NCBI GenBank assembly: GCA_012510865.1
Contig: JAAZHF010000139.1
Location: 1-19,524 of the forward strand
Direction: 5' to 3'
DNA length: 19,524 nucleotides
Source: Gammaproteobacteria bacterium
GTDB lineage: Bacteria > Pseudomonadota > Gammaproteobacteria > Xanthomonadales > Xanthomonadaceae
Under the pieces are notes generated by a model. It was not told the origin of the DNA. It did not search any database and was given only the letters and a program-made list of their open reading frames with translations. A program made the translations under genes and the position numbers. Shown here one piece after another: positions 1 to 7,928 of this stretch (positions are counted from its first letter, which is position 1; every line of letters starts with the position of its first letter).

Positions 1-337
<337 letters not shown>

Positions 338-350
338 CCCCGCTGGCGGC

Positions 351-2117
351 ATGCCTCCGCCGACGGCCACCGATCCGCTGGTCCTGCGCGCCGCCGCGCT
401 GGTGCTCGACGCGTACGAGGACTACGAGGCGCGCTTCGGCGACCTGACGCGGCGCGCGCGGCGGCGTTTCGTGCGGCGGGACTGGAAGGGAGCGCAGGCC
501 GATGCCGTGGCGCGCATCGACCTGCAGGATGCGTTCCTGGGGGAGGCGCTCGGGCGCTTCGAGGCCCTGGTCGGCGAACGCATCCGCTCCCGTCCGTTCT
601 GGGCGGCCATGCGCCTTGCCTATGCGGAGTCGACCGCCGGCCGGCACGACGCCGCGATGGCGCGGACCCTGTTCAATTCCATGTCGCGGCGGTTCTTCCT
701 CACCGAAGGCGTGGCGCCGGCGCTGGAGTTCCATGAGCCCGGCGAGGGCGGCGCCGGCGATCCCTCGTGCCCGGGCGAGCTGAAGCCGCTCCCCGACGCC
801 GCCGACGCCGCCACGCGCTGGCGCCTGGCGCTTGCGGCGCGGGGCTTCCCGCACCGCGACCTGGCATCGGACGCGCGCGCGATCGCCTCTGCCGTGGCCA
901 GGCGGCTCGGCGCGGACGGGGATCCGCGCGGGCCCGACGTCGCGCTGCTCGACACCGTCTTCTACCGCGAGCGGCGCGCCTACCTCGTGGGCCGGGTCGA
1001 CGCGCCCGGCGGCCGGCGTCCGCTGGTCGTCGCGCTGGTCAACGAGGCGGAGGGCGTGCGCGCGGACGCGGTGCTGCTCGAGCGCGACCGGGTGTCGATG
1101 CTGTTCGGGCACGCGCACAGCTGGTTCCACGCCGACCTCGCGCGCGTGGGCGACGCCGTGGCCTTCATGCATGGGCTGCTTCCGCACAAGCCGGTTTCGG
1201 AGCTGTACTCGGTGCTCGGCCGCGGCAAGCAGGGCAAGACCGAGCGCTTCCGCGAGATCCAGCGCCACTTCGCCGCGCATCCCGACGACCGGCTGGTGCG
1301 CGCCGACGGCGTGCGCGGGATGGTGATGGCGGTCTTCACTCCGCGCGGCCTGCCGGTCGTGTTCAAGGTCATCCGCGACCGCTTCGCCGAACCCAAGGAC
1401 AGCGTGCGCGCCGACATCGAGGGCAAGTACCGCCTGGTCGCGCGCCGCGACCGCATCGGCCGGCTGGTCGAGGCGCAGGAGTTCCGCCGGCTGTCCTTCC
1501 CGCGCGCCGCCTTCGAACCATCCATGCTGCAGGAGCTGCTGGAGGAATGCGCCGAGACCGTGGTGGCCGAGGGCGCGACGGTGCTCGTGCGCCACTGCTA
1601 CGTCGAACGCAGGCTGCGGCCGCTGGACCTCCATGCTCGCGAGCGCCCCGAGGACGAGGCGCGCCGCGCCGTGGTCGACTACGGGCAGGCGGTGAGCGAC
1701 CTCGCGCGCAGCGGGATCTTCCCCGGCGACCTGCTGCTGAAGAACTTCGGCGTGTCGCGGCACGGGCGCGCGCTGTTCTACGACTTCGACGAACTGTGCC
1801 TGCTCGAGGACGTGTGCTTCCGCGACCTGCCCGAGCCGCGCGAGGAGGACGAGACGCGGCCGCTCGAGGACTGGCTGTATGCGCGACGCGACGACGTCTT
1901 CCCGGAGCTGTTCGTGCGCTTCCTCGGGCTGTCGCCGCCGCTGCGCGAGGCCCTGCTGGAGGCGCATCCGCAGATCTTCAGCGCCGCCTGGTGGCGCGAG
2001 GTGCAGGCCCGCCTCCGCGGCGGCGGGCACCTCGACGTCGCGCCCTATCCGGACGCGGCGCGGCTGCCGGCGACCGACGGCGCGGCGGGCGCGGCGGCCG
2101 GCCGGGTTTGCCGGTAG
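351..2117 (+). CDS. aceK: Isocitrate dehydrogenase kinase/phosphatase
   Basis: AceK reversibly phosphorylates a serine of Icd. Phosphorylation turns Icd off and diverts isocitrate into the glyoxylate shunt; the same active site also removes the phosphate. The 588-residue product is close to the usual 570-600. The nucleotide-binding part reads VRGMVMAVFT...VVFKVIRDRF with the ATP-contacting lysine at K339. The catalytic segment FPGDLLLKNFGVSRHG ends in FYDFDE and places D460, N465, D478 and D480 at a constant offset of 3 from E. coli D457, N462, D475 and D477 (with K336 to K339). All key residues are therefore present. The ATG at 351 has only a weak purine stretch in front, but it lies 13 nt after icd, so translation may rely on coupling. 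The last 20 or so residues are Ala/Gly-rich and probably unstructured. Confidence 0.96.
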   Translation: MPPPTATDPLVLRAAALVLDAYEDYEARFGDLTRRARRRFVRRDWKGAQADAVARIDLQDAFLGEALGRFEALVGERIRSRPFWAAMRLAYAESTAGRHDAAMARTLFNSMSRRFFLTEGVAPALEFHEPGEGGAGDPSCPGELKPLPDAADAATRWRLALAARGFPHRDLASDARAIASAVARRLGADGDPRGPDVALLDTVFYRERRAYLVGRVDAPGGRRPLVVALVNEAEGVRADAVLLERDRVSMLFGHAHSWFHADLARVGDAVAFMHGLLPHKPVSELYSVLGRGKQGKTERFREIQRHFAAHPDDRLVRADGVRGMVMAVFTPRGLPVVFKVIRDRFAEPKDSVRADIEGKYRLVARRDRIGRLVEAQEFRRLSFPRAAFEPSMLQELLEECAETVVAEGATVLVRHCYVERRLRPLDLHARERPEDEARRAVVDYGQAVSDLARSGIFPGDLLLKNFGVSRHGRALFYDFDELCLLEDVCFRDLPEPREEDETRPLEDWLYARRDDVFPELFVRFLGLSPPLREALLEAHPQIFSAAWWREVQARLRGGGHLDVAPYPDAARLPATDGAAGAAAGRVCR

Positions 2118-2146
2118 GCTGGGGACATCCCACAGGAGCCACGACC

Positions 2147-3028
2147 ATGATCCGTCGACTGCTGCCGACCGCCCTGTTCCCGGTTCTGCTCTGCGCCTGC
2201 GCCGGCGCCCCCGCCAGCGATCCCGCCGCATCGCGCGCCGACGGCGGCGCCGGGCCGGTGCCGTCGGCGCCGACGTCCATGCGCGCGCCCGACCCGCTGC
2301 TCGACCGCGCCCTGTCGGGCGCGTGGCGCTCGCCCGCGAACGTGGCCCGCGACGTCCACCGCCACCCGCGCGAGACGCTCGCCTTCTTCGGCATCGGCAC
2401 CGGCCAGACCGTGGTCGAGATCACGCCGGGCGGCGGCTGGTACGCCGAGATCCTGGCCCCCTGGCTGCGCAGCGGCTACGTGGCCGCCGTCATCGATCCG
2501 CAGGCCTATCCCGAGGGCCGCCAGCGCGACTACTACGCACGCTCGAAGGCCACGCTCGAGGCGCTGTTCGCCTCCGCGCCCGAGCAGTACCGCGATGCGC
2601 GCGTGGTCGCCTTCGATCCCGCGGCCCCGGTGTTCGGGCCGCCGGCCTCGGCGGACGCGGTGCTGACCTTCCGCAACGTGCACAACTGGCGCTCGGCCGG
2701 CACCGCCGAGGCGATGTTCAAGGGCTTCCACGACGTGCTGCGCCCCGGCGGCGTGCTGGGCGTGGTCGAACACCGCGCCGCCGGCGACGTGCCCGCCGAC
2801 GACGAGTCCGGCTACGTGGGCCAGGCGCAGGTGATCGCACTGGCGGAAGCCGCCGGCTTCCGGTTCGACGAGGCCAGCGAGATCAACGCCAATCCGCGCG
2901 ACACGCGCGACCATCCCAACGGCGTGTGGACGCTGCCGCCGGGCAACCGCCACGACGAGGCGGACCGTGCCCGCTACCAGGTGATCGGCGAAAGCGACCG
3001 GATGACGCTGCGCTTCATCAAGCCCTGA
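2147..3028 (+). CDS. Predicted methyltransferase-like lipoprotein (COG4798 type)
   Basis: The protein has 293 residues. The N-terminus is a lipoprotein signal: MIRR, a hydrophobic stretch, then a lipobox LCAC with the lipidated cysteine at C18. A Pro/Ala/Ser-rich linker to about residue 45 follows. The rest is a class I SAM-methyltransferase-like Rossmann fold: motif I region VVEITPGGGWYAEIL (E91, G95-G97), a motif with NVHNWR (177-182) after the fourth strand, and LRPGGVLGVVEHR. This pattern is the one I know from the exported predicted-methyltransferase family COG4798. The substrate is unknown, and it is not clear that these proteins methylate anything outside the cytoplasm. A good ribosome site, aggag at 2134-2138, stands 8 nt before the ATG. 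The TGA is directly followed by the GTG of the pseudouridine synthase, so the two are translationally linked. Confidence 0.85.
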   Translation: MIRRLLPTALFPVLLCACAGAPASDPAASRADGGAGPVPSAPTSMRAPDPLLDRALSGAWRSPANVARDVHRHPRETLAFFGIGTGQTVVEITPGGGWYAEILAPWLRSGYVAAVIDPQAYPEGRQRDYYARSKATLEALFASAPEQYRDARVVAFDPAAPVFGPPASADAVLTFRNVHNWRSAGTAEAMFKGFHDVLRPGGVLGVVEHRAAGDVPADDESGYVGQAQVIALAEAAGFRFDEASEINANPRDTRDHPNGVWTLPPGNRHDEADRARYQVIGESDRMTLRFIKP

Positions 3029-3586
3029 GTGCTGGTCGCGTTCAACAAGCCGCACGGCGTGCTCTGCCAGTTCACCGACCGCGGCACGCCGCCGCGGCCG
3101 ACGCTGGCCGGCTTCGGCCTGCCGCCGGGCGTGTACGCCGCGGGCCGCCTCGACCACGACAGCGAGGGCCTGCTGCTGCTGACCGACGAAGGCCCGCTGG
3201 TGCACCGCATCGCGGATCCGCGCCACGGGCTCGCCAAGACCTACCTGGTCCAGGTGGAGGGCGATCCGTCGCCGGCGCAGCTGGAGCGGCTGCGCGCCGG
3301 CGTCGAGCTGCGCGACGGACGCACGCGCCCGGCCCGCGCCCGGCTGCTGGATCCGCCGCCGGCGCTGTGGCCCAGGGACCCTCCGGTGCGCGTGCGCAAG
3401 ACGGTGCCCGACGCCTGGCTGGAGCTCTCCATCCGCGAGGGCCGCAACCGCCAGGTGCGGCGGATGACGGCGGCGGTCGGCCTGCCCACGCTGCGCCTGG
3501 TGCGGATCGCGATCGGCGCCGTCGCGCTGGACGGCCTGCTCCCCGGGCAGTGGCGGGAGCTGGACGCCGCGGCGCCGTTCGCCTGA
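3029..3586 (+). CDS. rluE: 23S rRNA pseudouridine synthase, RluE-like
   Basis: This 185-residue enzyme isomerises a uridine in ribosomal RNA. It belongs to the RsuA/RluB/RluE/RluF family and looks most like RluE, which modifies U2457 of 23S rRNA in E. coli. Evidence: the start FNKPHGVLCQFTD, the catalytic motif GRLDHDSEGLLLLT with the nucleophilic aspartate D42, KTYLVQVEG, LWPRDPP, and EGRNRQVRRMTAAVG near the C-terminus. There is no S4 RNA-binding domain, which is also true of RluE. The start is a GTG directly after the TGA of the upstream gene (TGA at 3026-3028, GTG at 3029-3031) and has no visible ribosome site. Termination-reinitiation is the likely route of translation. No in-frame ATG fits better, because the NKP motif begins at residue 6. 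A stable hairpin follows at 3596-3621. Confidence 0.9.
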   Translation: MLVAFNKPHGVLCQFTDRGTPPRPTLAGFGLPPGVYAAGRLDHDSEGLLLLTDEGPLVHRIADPRHGLAKTYLVQVEGDPSPAQLERLRAGVELRDGRTRPARARLLDPPPALWPRDPPVRVRKTVPDAWLELSIREGRNRQVRRMTAAVGLPTLRLVRIAIGAVALDGLLPGQWRELDAAAPFA

Positions 3587-3595
3587 GCCGCGCGC

Positions 3596-3621
3596 GCGAC
3601 GGCGCGTGCGACGCGCGTCGC
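3596..3621 (+). terminator. Strong hairpin after the rluE-like gene, possible terminator
   Basis: gcgac, one bulged g, gcgcgt, loop gcg, then acgcgc and gtcgc form an 11-bp GC stem with a single bulge. It starts 10 nt after the stop codon at 3586. No T-run follows, so intrinsic termination is uncertain. The inner part is also a 14-bp perfect palindrome (3608-3621). It separates the icd-aceK-methyltransferase-rluE block from the kinase gene. Confidence 0.4.
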
Positions 3622-3703
3622 CTGCGCGGGTGGCCTCGCAGCCGCTTCTTTCTGCTAACGTTTCCGCTGCCGCGCGCCGCGCGCGGAGCCGCGGAAGGCC
3701 GCC

Positions 3704-4804
3704 ATGAGGGCAACCACCAAACGCGGCCGGGTGCTCGTCGTCGATGACCAGCCGGCCAACCTTCGGGTCGTCAGCGCGCTGCTCGAGCGCCAGGGCTTCG
3801 ACGTCGCGCTCGCTGAGACCGGCGAGGCCGCGCTGGACGCCGCCGAGGCCGAGCCACCGGACCTCCTGCTGCTCGACATGATGATGCCGGGGATGGACGG
3901 CTTCGGCGTGATGCAGGAGATCCGGCGCCGGGAGCTGCCGAAGGTGCCCGTGGTGTTCCTGACCGCTGCCCAGGACCGGGGCCTGCTGCTCCAGGCCTTC
4001 GAGGCCGGCGCGGTCGACTACGTGATCAAGCCCTTCATCCCGGAGGAGCTGCTGGCGCGGGTGCATGCGCACATCGGCCTGAAGCTGGCGCGCGACCGCC
4101 TGGAGCAGGTCGCACGCGAGCGCCAGGAGCTGGTCAACCTGGTCGCGCACGACCTCAAGAACCCGCTGACCAGCGTGGTCTTCGCCGCCGACATCCTCGC
4201 CTCGGGCACGCTGCAGCCCGATCGCGTCCCGCGCTACCTGCAGGTGATCCGGGAAAGCGCCGAGGACGGCCTGGGCTATATCCGCCGCTACCTGGAAACC
4301 CAGGCCAGCGCCCGCGGCGCGGCGAGCGCCCGCGATGCCCGGGTCGCGCTCGGCGACGTCGTCGAATGGATCATCGGCCGCTACGGCCTGCAGTTCGAGG
4401 ACAGCGGCTGCCGCCTGAGCATCGGCGAGGTCGGCGGCGCGGTCGTCGCGATGGACGGCCTGGTGCTGCGCCAGGTGGTGGGCAACCTGATCAGCAACGC
4501 GATGAAGTACGCGCCCGGCAGCGACGTCGACATCAGCGCGAGCGCCGGGGCTCCCGGCTACTGGCAGCTGCGGGTCGCCGACCGCGGCCCGGGCGTGTCG
4601 CGGGACCGCCAGCGCGCGCTGTTCACGCCCTTCGCCCGCCTGCACGACTTCGATCCGGCGCGCGCGGGTGCGTCGAGCGGACTGGGCCTGTCGCTGGCGC
4701 GGCAGATCGTGAGCAACGCCGGCGGCCAGCTCTGGTACGAGGACCGCGAGGGCGGCGGCGCCTGCTTCGTGGTCGAGCTGCCGGAAGCCGCCGGCGAATC
4801 CTGA
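3704..4804 (+). CDS. Soluble response-regulator/histidine-kinase hybrid
   Basis: This 366-residue two-component protein has its receiver first. The receiver (about 8-125) shows acidic pair D14-D15, phospho-acceptor D58 in LLLLDMMMPGMDG, T87 and K109 in VIKPF. A short helical linker leads to a HisKA dimerisation segment with VAHDLKNPL, in which H149 is the phosphorylated histidine. The HATPase domain has the N box with N265 (ISNAMKYAP), G1 DRGPGV (D293-G297) and G2 SSGLGLSLA (G326-L-G328). All catalytic residues are present, so it should be an active kinase. There is no transmembrane or sensor domain, so the input must come through the receiver or a partner. A ribosome site, ggaagg at 3693-3698, lies 5 nt before the ATG. 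No response regulator with an output domain is nearby. The gene converges on the next one with only 7 nt between stops. Confidence 0.92.
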   Translation: MRATTKRGRVLVVDDQPANLRVVSALLERQGFDVALAETGEAALDAAEAEPPDLLLLDMMMPGMDGFGVMQEIRRRELPKVPVVFLTAAQDRGLLLQAFEAGAVDYVIKPFIPEELLARVHAHIGLKLARDRLEQVARERQELVNLVAHDLKNPLTSVVFAADILASGTLQPDRVPRYLQVIRESAEDGLGYIRRYLETQASARGAASARDARVALGDVVEWIIGRYGLQFEDSGCRLSIGEVGGAVVAMDGLVLRQVVGNLISNAMKYAPGSDVDISASAGAPGYWQLRVADRGPGVSRDRQRALFTPFARLHDFDPARAGASSGLGLSLARQIVSNAGGQLWYEDREGGGACFVVELPEAAGES

Positions 4805-4811
4805 GCCGGAC

Positions 4812-5198
4812 TCAGTCCGCGTCGCGCTCCGGACGCGCGCCGATGTCGGCGGCGTGCGGGTCGGGCTGGGCCTTGTCGAGCGCGTCGCGGATGCGCTGCG
4901 AACGCCCGCCGATCGCATCCTGCTCCGCCTTCTTGCGGCGATGGCGCGCCACGGCATAGAGCGCGGCGCCGATGCCGATGGCCGCGGCGGTCACCGCGAC
5001 CGGGTGGCGACGGGCCACCTGACCGGCCGCCCGCGCGCCGGTGCGCGCCGCACCGAGGGCGACGCCCGCCTGCAGCCATTTGCCGGCGCCGGACCGGTGC
5101 AGCCCGTCGGGGATCGCCTGGCGCAGTCCGTCGCCGATGCGTCCGGCGAGATCCATGGCCTGGTCGGGGAACGCGTCTCGGATGATGTGCTTGCGCAT
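4812..5198 (-). CDS. Small membrane protein of unknown function
   Basis: The product is a 128-residue protein that I do not recognise. It begins MRKHIIRDAFPDQAMDL. It has an amphipathic first half and one clear hydrophobic segment, PVAVTAAAIGIGAALYAVA (about residues 67-85), followed by the basic stretch RHRRKKAE. The C-terminus is charged and rich in Asp, Ala and Arg. The layout is loosely like ElaB/YqjD inner-membrane proteins (soluble N-part, one membrane helix), but I see no sequence match to them and the tail after the helix is longer. The ATG at 5198 has a plausible ribosome site (gagga, 5 nt upstream on the minus strand). The stop lies 7 nt from that of the kinase on the other strand. 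It is probably a real gene because it has a good start and fills the gap precisely. Codon use looks like that of its neighbours. Confidence 0.7.
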   Translation of the reverse strand: MRKHIIRDAFPDQAMDLAGRIGDGLRQAIPDGLHRSGAGKWLQAGVALGAARTGARAAGQVARRHPVAVTAAAIGIGAALYAVARHRRKKAEQDAIGGRSQRIRDALDKAQPDPHAADIGARPERDAD

Positions 5199-5252
5199 GT
5201 GGGTCCTCGGGGATCAGGCCGGTGCAGCGACCGGCGTCGGGAGAAGGATAGG

Positions 5253-5265
5253 GCGCAGTCTGCGC
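5253..5265. repeat. 13-bp inverted repeat upstream of the small membrane protein gene
   Basis: gcgcag, t, ctgcgc is a perfect inverted repeat 55-67 nt upstream of the minus-strand ATG at 5198. It lies next to a TATCCT hexamer (minus strand, 5250-5245) that could be a -10 box. It might be an operator or may be chance in GC-rich DNA. Confidence 0.25.
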
Positions 5266-5278
5266 GCCGTGCCGTGGT

Positions 5279-5297
5279 GCCGGCGTGATCCGCCGGC
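5279..5297 (-). terminator. Possible hrpB terminator hairpin
   Basis: gccggcg, loop of 5 (tgatc), cgccggc gives a perfect 7-bp stem beginning 6 nt after the hrpB stop on the minus strand. It lacks a T-run, so it may only protect the 3' end or may be incidental. Confidence 0.3.
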
Positions 5298-5303
5298 TTC
5301 CGT

Positions 5304-7835
5304 TCAGCCACGCGGTCGCGCCCGGTGGGTTGGAACGGCGTTCCACGGATCCTCGGGCCACGGGTGCTTCGGGTAGCGGCCCTTCATCTCGCGCCGCACC
5401 TCCGGCCAGGTGCGGTCCCAGAAGCCGCGCAGGTCCGAGGTCACCTGCAGCGGGCGGCCCGCCGGCGAGAGCAGGTGCAGGAGCAGGGGAACGCGGCCGT
5501 CGGCGATGCGCGGCGTTTCCGCCAGGCCGAACAGCTCCTGCAGCTTCACCGCCAGGACCGGCGGGCGCGGCTGCCCGTCGTCGGCGATGGCGTAGTCGAT
5601 CGCGCGCGCCTGCCCCGAGGGCACGGTGATGCGCACCGGCGCCAGCGCGTCGAGCTTCTGCTGCAGCGGCCAGTCGAGGCGGCCGCGCAGCGCGGCGGAC
5701 AGTCCGTCGGCATCGAGCGCGTCGAGCCGCGCCTTGCCCTCGAAGGCGGGCCGCAGCCAGTCGTCGAGGGTGGCCAGCAGCGCCTCGTCGCCGAGGTCGG
5801 GCAGCGCCAGCTCCGGCATCCATGCGCGCAGGCCGGCGACGCGCGCGCGCCATTGGCGCAGGGCGTCGCTCCAGGGGAGCACGTCGAGTCCGAGCGCGTG
5901 CACGGCGTCGGTGAGCGCCTGCGCCGCGGCGGCGGGATCCGGGCGGCCGGCGGGACGGCTGTCGAGCACGATGCCGGCGAAGCGGCGCACGCGCTCGGCC
6001 ACCAGGGCGCGGCGCACCGGATCCCAGCGGGTTTCGTCGCGCTCGCTGAAGCCGTGGTCGAAGTCGCAGCGCAGCGCGACCTCGTCCACCGGCGCCGCGC
6101 GCAGCAGCAGGGCGTCGCCGCGGGCCTCGAAGCGCAGCTCCGTCGCCACCAGCCAGGGCTCGCCGACGAGGTCGCTGTCGTCCAGCAGCCGCGCCATGCG
6201 CCCGTTGGCGAGCTGGTAGCGGCGCGGGTCGCCGGCATGGCGCGCGGCGATGCGGTCCGGGAAGGCGTGCGCGAGCAGGTCGCCCAGTGCATGCGCCGGC
6301 AGGTCGCCGGGCGGCGGCGCGTTGACGCGCAGGCGCCGCCGCCACTGGCGCGCGGCGGCATCGATCGCGGCCAGGGCGGAGCGGCTGGCGTCGGCGGCGA
6401 TCCGGCGTTCGCGGAAGCCGGCCAGGGCCCGCCAGCGCGCGGCCAGGGCGTCGCTTCGCGAGCGCAGCGGGTCCCGCGCCTCGAGCAGCGCGGCGAGGTC
6501 GCAGGCCAGCGCCTTCGCGACCGGGCCGGCGGCGGCAAGCAGCATCGCCGCCAGCCGCGGATGCGTGCCCAGGGCGAGCATGCGGCGGCCGATGGCCGTG
6601 ATCCGCAGGGTCGAACCCGGTTCCGCCGATGCCGCTTCCAGCGCCCCCAGCGTCCGCAGCAGGTCGCGCGCCGCGGCCATCGCCCCCGCTGGCGGTGGAT
6701 CGACGAAGCGCAGGGCGTCGCTGCCCCATGCCGCCAGCTCGAGCGCCAGCCCGGCCAGCTCCACCTGCGCGATCTCCGGACGCCGTTGGGGCTCCAGCCG
6801 CTGCGATTCCGGCCACAGCCGGTACGCCCAGCCTTCGGCGACGCGGCCCGCGCGGCCCGCGCGCTGGTCGGCCGAGGCCTGGGCGATACGCACCACGTCC
6901 AGGCGACCGAAGCCGCTGTTGGGATCGTGCCGCGGTTCGCGCGCAAGCCCGCTGTCGACCACGACGCGCCCGCCGGGCAGGGTGACGCTGGACTCGGCGA
7001 CGTTGGTCGCCAGCACCACGCGCCGGCGCGCGTCCGGTGCAGGCGCCAGGATCCGTGCCTGCGCCTCGACCGGCAGGTCGCCGTGCAGTTCGAGCACCTC
7101 GGCGCCGGCCGCGCCCACCGCTTCGCTCGCGCCCAGCGCGGCGGCCGCGCGCGCGATCTCGCGCCGTCCCGGCAGGAAGGCCAGCACGTCGCCCGGATGC
7201 CGCTCCAGCGCCTGTTCCACCGCGCGCCGCAGCTGGTGCTCCAGCGCCTCCTCGCGCCGCGCCGGGAAGTGCGCCACCTCCACCGGGAAGCTGCGCCCGG
7301 CGCTCGCCAGCCGCGGCGCGTCCAGGAACGTCGCGAGCCGCTCGCCGTCGAGCGTCGCCGACATGACCACGATCCGCAGGTCGCCGCGCAGCCCGGCCTG
7401 CACGTCCAGGGCCAGCGCGAGGCCGAGGTCGGCGGCCAGGTGGCGCTCGTGGAACTCGTCGAAGAGCAGGGCGCCGACGCCCTCGAGCAGCGGGTCATCC
7501 TGCAGCATGCGCGTGAGGATGCCTTCGGTCACCACTTCGATCCGCGTCGCTGCCGACACGCGGTTCTCGAAGCGGATGCGGTAGCCGACCGTCTCCCCAG
7601 CCTCCTCCCCCAGCGACGCCGCCATGAATCCCGCCGCCGCGCGCGCCGCGACCCGCCGCGGCTCCAGCATCACGATCCGCCGCCCCGTGAGCCACGGCGC
7701 ATCCAGCAGCGCCAGCGGCACCCGGGTGGTCTTGCCCGCGCCCGGCGGGGCCTCGAGCACCAGGCGCGGATGCGCCGCCAGCGATTCGCGGATCGCCGGC
7801 AGCAGCTCATCAATGGGAAACCCGGGTTCCTGCAT
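5304..7835 (-). CDS. hrpB: ATP-dependent helicase HrpB
   Basis: HrpB is a DEAH-type superfamily 2 RNA helicase-like ATPase of 843 residues (family about 810-850); its physiological substrate is poorly defined. Motifs in order: Walker A APPGAGKTT with K35, LEPRRVAARAAA, TEGILTRML, motif II as DEFH (126-129; the DEFH variant is characteristic of HrpB), SAT at 159-161, TNVAESSVTL, and motif VI DQRAGRAGR. The distinctive HrpB C-terminal domain ends in EMKGRYPKHPWPEDP, very like the E. coli protein. The frame is open upstream as far as 8825, but the family N-terminus begins just before PIDELLPAI. The ATG at 7833-7835 is therefore the start, with an in-frame GTG two codons upstream as an alternative. 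No clear ribosome site is present. A TATCCT hexamer ends 7 nt before the ATG and could make the mRNA leaderless. The gene diverges from tatD. Confidence 0.95.
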   Translation of the reverse strand: MQEPGFPIDELLPAIRESLAAHPRLVLEAPPGAGKTTRVPLALLDAPWLTGRRIVMLEPRRVAARAAAGFMAASLGEEAGETVGYRIRFENRVSAATRIEVVTEGILTRMLQDDPLLEGVGALLFDEFHERHLAADLGLALALDVQAGLRGDLRIVVMSATLDGERLATFLDAPRLASAGRSFPVEVAHFPARREEALEHQLRRAVEQALERHPGDVLAFLPGRREIARAAAALGASEAVGAAGAEVLELHGDLPVEAQARILAPAPDARRRVVLATNVAESSVTLPGGRVVVDSGLAREPRHDPNSGFGRLDVVRIAQASADQRAGRAGRVAEGWAYRLWPESQRLEPQRRPEIAQVELAGLALELAAWGSDALRFVDPPPAGAMAAARDLLRTLGALEAASAEPGSTLRITAIGRRMLALGTHPRLAAMLLAAAGPVAKALACDLAALLEARDPLRSRSDALAARWRALAGFRERRIAADASRSALAAIDAAARQWRRRLRVNAPPPGDLPAHALGDLLAHAFPDRIAARHAGDPRRYQLANGRMARLLDDSDLVGEPWLVATELRFEARGDALLLRAAPVDEVALRCDFDHGFSERDETRWDPVRRALVAERVRRFAGIVLDSRPAGRPDPAAAAQALTDAVHALGLDVLPWSDALRQWRARVAGLRAWMPELALPDLGDEALLATLDDWLRPAFEGKARLDALDADGLSAALRGRLDWPLQQKLDALAPVRITVPSGQARAIDYAIADDGQPRPPVLAVKLQELFGLAETPRIADGRVPLLLHLLSPAGRPLQVTSDLRGFWDRTWPEVRREMKGRYPKHPWPEDPWNAVPTHRARPRG

Positions 7836-7842
7836 CCGCACA

Positions 7843-7848
7843 AGGATA
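7843..7848 (-). promoter_or_regulatory. Possible -10 box of hrpB
   Basis: On the minus strand TATCCT (4 of 6 to TATAAT) ends 7 nt before the hrpB ATG, the spacing expected if transcription starts at the start codon. No -35 match was found. The call is tentative. Confidence 0.3.
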
Positions 7849-7916
7849 CGGCGGCTCCGGCCGGGGCCTCGCCGCCCGTCGCGCACGCAGGGGGGATGGC
7901 CACGAGCAGCCCCACC

Positions 7917-7922
7917 TACAAT
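7917..7922 (+). promoter_or_regulatory. -10 box of tatD, leaderless arrangement
   Basis: TACAAT (5 of 6 to TATAAT) ends 6 nt before the tatD ATG at 7929. Transcription would begin at or next to the start codon, and no Shine-Dalgarno sequence is present, which is consistent with a leaderless mRNA. No good -35 hexamer is seen at 16-18 nt. Confidence 0.5.
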
Positions 7923-7928
7923 GCCGCC

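Noticed and set aside
2045..4957. A 970-codon open frame on the minus strand across the methyltransferase, rluE and kinase genes
   Set aside because: It covers three well-supported genes on the other strand. Composition is repetitive (Ala, Arg, Gln, His) with no motif, as expected for a GC-rich antisense shadow.
5325..7928. Long plus-strand open frame running through hrpB into tatD
   Set aside because: Only the part from 7929 is conserved (TatD). The upstream portion is antisense to HrpB and has no recognisable domain, so a fusion protein is not supported.
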